Shown: one piece after another, positions 52,439 through 55,250 of the stretch
Layout of the letters: each line of letters begins with the position of its first letter
Position numbering within the stretch: position 1 is the stretch's first letter
Assembly (NCBI GenBank): GCA_016795375.1
Contig: JAEUHJ010000195.1
Coordinates: 1-55,250, forward strand
Direction: 5' to 3'
Length of the DNA stretch: 55,250 nt
From: Verrucomicrobiaceae bacterium
GTDB taxonomy: Bacteria; Verrucomicrobiota; Verrucomicrobiia; Verrucomicrobiales; Verrucomicrobiaceae
Notes under the pieces: model-generated
What the model saw: only the letters and a program-made list of their open reading frames with translations
What the model was told of the DNA's origin: nothing
Databases searched by the model: none
Translations under genes and position numbers: made by a program

Positions 52439-53872
52439 ATGAAACCCACGCTCTTCCCCAGCCGTCGCGCCTTCCTGCGCGGAACCGCCGCCACCGCTGG
52501 TGGCATCTTCTTCCCGAACCTCCTTCTCGGCCAGGAAGGCGGCGTCAAAAAACTCAACGTCGCCGGCATCGGTGGCGCGGGCGGCAAAGGCGCGTCTGAC
52601 GTCGGCATCGCCGCCGAGGGAGCCAACATCGTCGCCATCTGCGACATCGACAGCAACCGCCTCGCCGACGCGCAGAAGAAATACCCCGGCGCGAAGATTT
52701 TCACCTCCTTCAGAGAGATGTTCGACACGATGGGCGACCAGATCGACATGGTCACCGTCTCCACGCCCGACCACGCGCACTACCCGGCCGCGATGGAGGC
52801 CATCAAGCGCGGCAAGCACGTCTGCGTGCAGAAGCCGCTCGTGAACCGCATCTGGGAGGCCAACCAGCTCCATGAAGCCGCCAAGAAGAAGGGCGTGAAG
52901 ACCAACATGGGCAACCAGGGCCACACCGGCGAGCAAATCCGCCAGCTCAAGGAGTGGATGAACGCCGGTGTCGTCGGCAACGTGAAGGAAATCCACGTCT
53001 GGACCAACCGCCCCATCTGGCCGCAGGGCAACGCCGCCAAGGAAATCTACACCGGCAAGAGCGCGCCGAAACCGCGCAACAAGAACGAGTCCGCTGGCGC
53101 GGAAGCCGTCGGCCAGGCTCCAGCGCATGTGAACTGGCAGCAGTGGCTCGCCCAGGTGCCGGAGCATCCGTACATCCCCGGCCTGCATCCCTTCGCCTGG
53201 CGTGGTCATCGTGAATTCGGCGCCGGTGCGATGGGCGACATGGGCTGCCACATCATGGACGGCCCCTTCTGGGCCTGCGAACTCGGCGAACCTTATCAAA
53301 TCGAGGCCGAGGTCGGCGAGCTCACCGACGTGAGCTGGCCCGCGTGGTCGCATGTGATCTGCTCCTTCAAGCACGCCAAATACGGCGACATCAAACTGCA
53401 CTGGTATGAAGGCACGAAGGACGGCAAGCCGATGAAGCCTGAGCGCCCGGCGAAGCTGGAGGCCGACCGCGACTTCGACAAAATGAAGGGTGGCTTCATC
53501 ATCATCGGCGACGAAGACAGCATCCTCAATCCTGGCGACTACTGCGAGGCACTGGAAGTTGTCGGCAACCGTCCGAAACTGGCCAAGTTCTTCAAAGAAA
53601 CGCTGAAGACACTTGAACGCAGCCTCGCGCCGGGCAAACCGCAGCTCGAACTCATCAAGGCCATCGAACAGAACAAGGAATGCGGCAGCCACTTCGACTA
53701 CTCCGTGCCGCTGACCAAGCTCTGTCTCTTCGGCAACTTCGGCATCACCAACCCCGGCAAGGTCATCAAATGGGACAGCGCCACCCAGACCACGGACAGC
53801 GAGGATGCCAACAAACTCATCAAGCGCGCCGCCGTCCGCCAGGGCTGGGACTACAGCGCTGCGGGCATCTGA
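52439..53872 (+). CDS. Tat-exported Gfo/Idh/MocA-family oxidoreductase
   Basis: 477 aa from ATG 52439. The N terminus PSRRAFLRGTAATAGGIFFP carries a twin-Arg signal, so the enzyme is folded with its cofactor before export. The Rossmann domain starts KLNVAGIGGAGGKG, followed by VAICDIDSNRLADAQKKYPGAKIFTSF and the family motif HVCVQKPLVN with the conserved Lys. The C-terminal domain contains MGDMGCHIMDGPFWACELG. This Tat-exported subgroup is abundant in PVC and Bacteroidota genomes. It is followed by a strong terminator. Confidence 0.92.
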   Translation: MKPTLFPSRRAFLRGTAATAGGIFFPNLLLGQEGGVKKLNVAGIGGAGGKGASDVGIAAEGANIVAICDIDSNRLADAQKKYPGAKIFTSFREMFDTMGDQIDMVTVSTPDHAHYPAAMEAIKRGKHVCVQKPLVNRIWEANQLHEAAKKKGVKTNMGNQGHTGEQIRQLKEWMNAGVVGNVKEIHVWTNRPIWPQGNAAKEIYTGKSAPKPRNKNESAGAEAVGQAPAHVNWQQWLAQVPEHPYIPGLHPFAWRGHREFGAGAMGDMGCHIMDGPFWACELGEPYQIEAEVGELTDVSWPAWSHVICSFKHAKYGDIKLHWYEGTKDGKPMKPERPAKLEADRDFDKMKGGFIIIGDEDSILNPGDYCEALEVVGNRPKLAKFFKETLKTLERSLAPGKPQLELIKAIEQNKECGSHFDYSVPLTKLCLFGNFGITNPGKVIKWDSATQTTDSEDANKLIKRAAVRQGWDYSAAGI

Positions 53873-53924
53873 TCCGCACAAGTGATCCAGGCTGCCAGCC
53901 TGTACATCGCCCCTCAACAACACG

Positions 53925-53961
53925 TCGCCCGGCAGCCAACGCTGCCGGGCGATCTGTTTTG
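53925..53961 (+). terminator. Rho-independent terminator after the oxidoreductase gene
   Basis: A perfect 12-bp stem (53925-53936 with 53941-53952, TCGCCCGGCAGC/GCTGCCGGGCGA) with a CAAC loop is followed by TCTGTTTTG. It lies 52 bp after the stop codon. Confidence 0.88.
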
Positions 53962-54157
53962 AATCTTTCGTCGCTCATTTTTTTTAACCACGAGCCATCA
54001 TCACCCACAGGTCATGTACATCCTTGCACGTCTGCCTCGATTCTGATTTCAGGTCGCAAACAATGGATGTAATTACTCATGACAGGCGAGAGAACGATGT
54101 GAAGATTTCCGCATGTTGCCTCTCGCCAAAACATCACTCGACTCTCTTCAGTCGCTA

Positions 54158-54956
54158 TTAGTCAGGCATCAAGATAGCACGTCAAGCGGCGTGGCTGGTG
54201 GAGTTAGAATTGAAGAAGGCGAGAACCTGTTGAGACCGCTTCTGGCATGAGCGCATCTGGCTGATGATTTGCTTTTGCAGTTTCCGCTCACTTCGAGCGG
54301 CGGGAAGCTGGCCGAGCCTGCTTTTGAGCGAGCGGTTGAGCCGCTCGCCGGGGTTGAGTTCCGGGCTGTAGCTGGGCAGGTGACGCACCGCTATTTGCCC
54401 ATGGTGCTGTGCCAACCACTCCTTCACCGGCTGGCTGTGATGCACGCGCAGGTTGTCGAGACAGCCAGCCGCAGGCTGCCCCGCAGGGGTGAGCGAAGCG
54501 AAGCAACCCCCAGCGCTGCAAATACAGCCCCATCGTGCGCACCGGCAGCTTCAGGCCGAAGCGTCTCGCCAGCAGTTAGGCCACGGCTTTGCGCGTCCAC
54601 AGTACGAAGAGCAGCTTCAACTGCTCGGGCAGCTTGTCGCAGATGAGCTTTTGCACCTCCTTCTCCTGTGCGGCGCTCATGCGCCGCTTCTCCCCGTGTT
54701 TGCAGCCGCACTCGTCACACAGCAGGGCCTGGGTTCCGTGCTCGCGCTGGTGCGCCTTCCACTGCTGCACGGTGCGAGGATGCACGCCCACCGCCTGGCG
54801 ATGTCGCGCTCAACCCAGCCCTTGTTGACCGGAAACATCGCCCGTCGGCGCGCTTCCACCTGCTGTTGCTTGCTGAGTTTGCGTCCATCTTCTTTCTTCA
54901 TGCGCTGCTTCCCACAGCACGCCCAATCAATAAGCGCTATCTATTTGCCGGACTAA
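54158..54956. mobile_element. Decayed IS630-family insertion sequence
   Basis: Imperfect terminal inverted repeats, 54158-54180 and 54934-54956, match at 18 of 23 positions and both begin TTAGTC. Each end is flanked by TA (54156-54157 and 54957-54958), the target duplicated by IS630/Tc1-mariner elements. Length 799 bp is short for the family (about 1.1 kb) because the centre of the transposase is missing. The left 195 bp before it (53962-54157) hold nothing I recognise. Confidence 0.88.
54182..54901 (-). pseudogene. IS630-family transposase, broken in three ways
   Basis: Reading from ATG 54901: (1) the N-terminal helix-turn-helix MKKEDGRKLSKQQQ...VERDIAR loses one base near 54800 and shifts frame into GVHPRTVQQWKAHQ; (2) a TAA at 54576-54578 interrupts the later stretch RKAVA-LLARRFGLKLPVRTMGLYLQRWG where Gln would be expected; (3) between YLQRWG and LDNLRVHHSQPVKEWL (LDN codons at 54452-54460) about 47 bp of GC-rich palindromic DNA replaces the region that would carry the first DDE Asp. 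The intact C terminus (PSYSPELNPGERLNR) contains the family's final catalytic Glu. No functional protein can be made. Confidence 0.88.
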
Positions 54957-54959
54957 TAG

Positions 54960-55037
54960 AACCGCTAATATGACGCTGATTTGACGCTAATGATGAAATG
55001 CATTTATCAGCGTCAGATTAGCGTCTAATCAGCGGTT
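54960..55037. repeat. 32-bp imperfect inverted repeat with GACGCT/AGCGTC words
   Basis: Arms 54960-54991 and 55006-55037 match at 26 of 32 positions. Each arm is itself built from 10-11-bp repeats of GACGCT(A/G)AT with a terminal AACCGCT. The 14-nt loop lies over GATGAAATGCATTT. It starts 3 bp after the IS right end and 25 bp before the next gene, so it could be a promoter-proximal regulatory site or a dispersed palindromic repeat. Confidence 0.7.
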
Positions 55038-55062
55038 TAAACCAGTTCTTTCGTCCCAATCC

Positions 55063-55250
55063 ATGAGAACCACCCGCGCCATCCTGCTGTTCTTTCTTGC
55101 TCTGCCGGCACTCGCCGCAGACTTCCCCGCCATCTACGACACCGAAAAAGGCGCGCCGATGCCTGCCGAGGAAGTCGCACGCACGATGGAACTTCCGCCG
55201 GGCTTCAAGTGTGTCGTCTTTGCCGCAGAACCAGATGTGCGCCAGCCCAT
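55063..55250 (+). CDS. N terminus of a PVC-type membrane-bound dehydrogenase-like protein (truncated by window end)
   Basis: 62 complete codons, open to the end of the window. Signal peptide MRTTRAILLFFLALPALAA, followed by FPAIYDTEKGAPMPAEEVARTMELPPGFKCVVFAAEPDVRQP. The phrase 'LPPGF-x-x-x-x-FAAEPDVRQP' is typical of the N terminus of the PVC-group membrane-bound dehydrogenase/PQQ-like haem proteins. The family often has a C-terminal CxxCH cytochrome domain, which cannot be seen here. Assignment is from the N terminus only. Confidence 0.75.
   Translation, partial: MRTTRAILLFFLALPALAADFPAIYDTEKGAPMPAEEVARTMELPPGFKCVVFAAEPDVRQP

Noticed and set aside
50738..53923. Two long minus-strand open frames (540 and 509 codons) opposite the permease and the oxidoreductase
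   Set aside because: Rich in His/Arg/Asp/Glu/Gly as expected from GC-rich antisense; the plus-strand genes show complete family motifs.
1..55250. CRISPR arrays, rRNA genes, phage structural genes
   Set aside because: I saw no regularly spaced repeats, no rRNA-like sequence and no phage capsid, tail or integrase motifs.

Overview
The window is a GC-rich stretch of bacterial chromosome (55,250 bp). Its gene content points to the PVC superphylum, most likely Verrucomicrobiota (a Prosthecobacter- or Luteolibacter-like member is my guess, not proven). Indicators are a paired planctomycete-type cytochrome c protein (DUF1549/DUF1553) and DUF1501 protein, a truncated PVC-type dehydrogenase at the right edge, a formylglycine sulfatase, a NamZ (DUF1343) lipoprotein, several Tat-exported Gfo/Idh/MocA or hydrolase proteins, and a pilin system with many pseudopilins. 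Few genes show a clear Shine-Dalgarno sequence.

Layout. 0-2.1 kb: end of a pilus/type II secretion-like cluster (unknown protein, pseudopilin, GspF/PilC), then tRNA-Gln(UUG). 2.2-3.3 kb: an AT-rich control region and an orphan ParA-like P-loop ATPase. 3.3-6.1 kb (minus): PTS enzyme I with a TPR protein. 6.3-7.9 kb: Lrp/AsnC regulator and class I aminotransferase. 8.0-15.5 kb (minus): hybrid histidine kinase, receiver protein, GspE-type ATPase, three pseudopilins and a major pilin with its own promoter and terminator. 15.7-21.4 kb: rhodanese, metallo-beta-lactamase-fold hydrolase, a NadD-NadK fusion, NagA-like deacetylase, an orphan small gene and a lipase-maturation-factor-like membrane protein. 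21.5-25.6 kb: tRNA-Pro(UGG), YbjN, a PH-domain membrane protein and a NarL-type two-component pair. 25.6-26.3 kb (minus): VapBC-like toxin-antitoxin. 26.4-32.7 kb: cytochrome/DUF1501 pair and NamZ. 32.7-40.6 kb: RsfS, XylF/XylG sugar transport without permease, sulfatase, OPA-type MFS transporter, phosphocholine-cytidylyltransferase-like enzyme and a MetE-like protein. 40.6-46.3 kb: prepilin peptidase, VanX dipeptidase, RluA pseudouridine synthase, SDR, Gfo/Idh/MocA, QueA. 46.3-53.9 kb: DMFase-like protein, acetylesterase-sialidase fusion, metallophosphoesterase, tRNA-Gln(CUG), amino acid permease, Tat-exported oxidoreductase. 53.9-55.25 kb: terminator, a decayed IS630-family element, a large imperfect inverted repeat and the start of a PVC dehydrogenase-like gene.

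How the genes work together. The GspF, GspE, pilin and prepilin-peptidase genes are scattered but belong to one type IV pilus/type II secretion-like machine; the kinase and receiver next to GspE may control it. NamZ, NagA and VanX fit peptidoglycan/amino-sugar turnover or scavenging. The sulfatase, NamZ, acetylesterase-sialidase and sugar-binding protein fit a polysaccharide-degrading lifestyle. The most unusual items are the NadD-NadK fusion with an altered nucleotidyl-transfer motif, the hairpin ending exactly at the ATG of the orphan ATPase together with repeated TTGCA words, the OPA transporter/cytidylyltransferase/MetE-like cluster, the precise anatomy of the dead IS630 copy, and several short degenerate repeats between genes, one of which is carried in frame inside a cytochrome gene.
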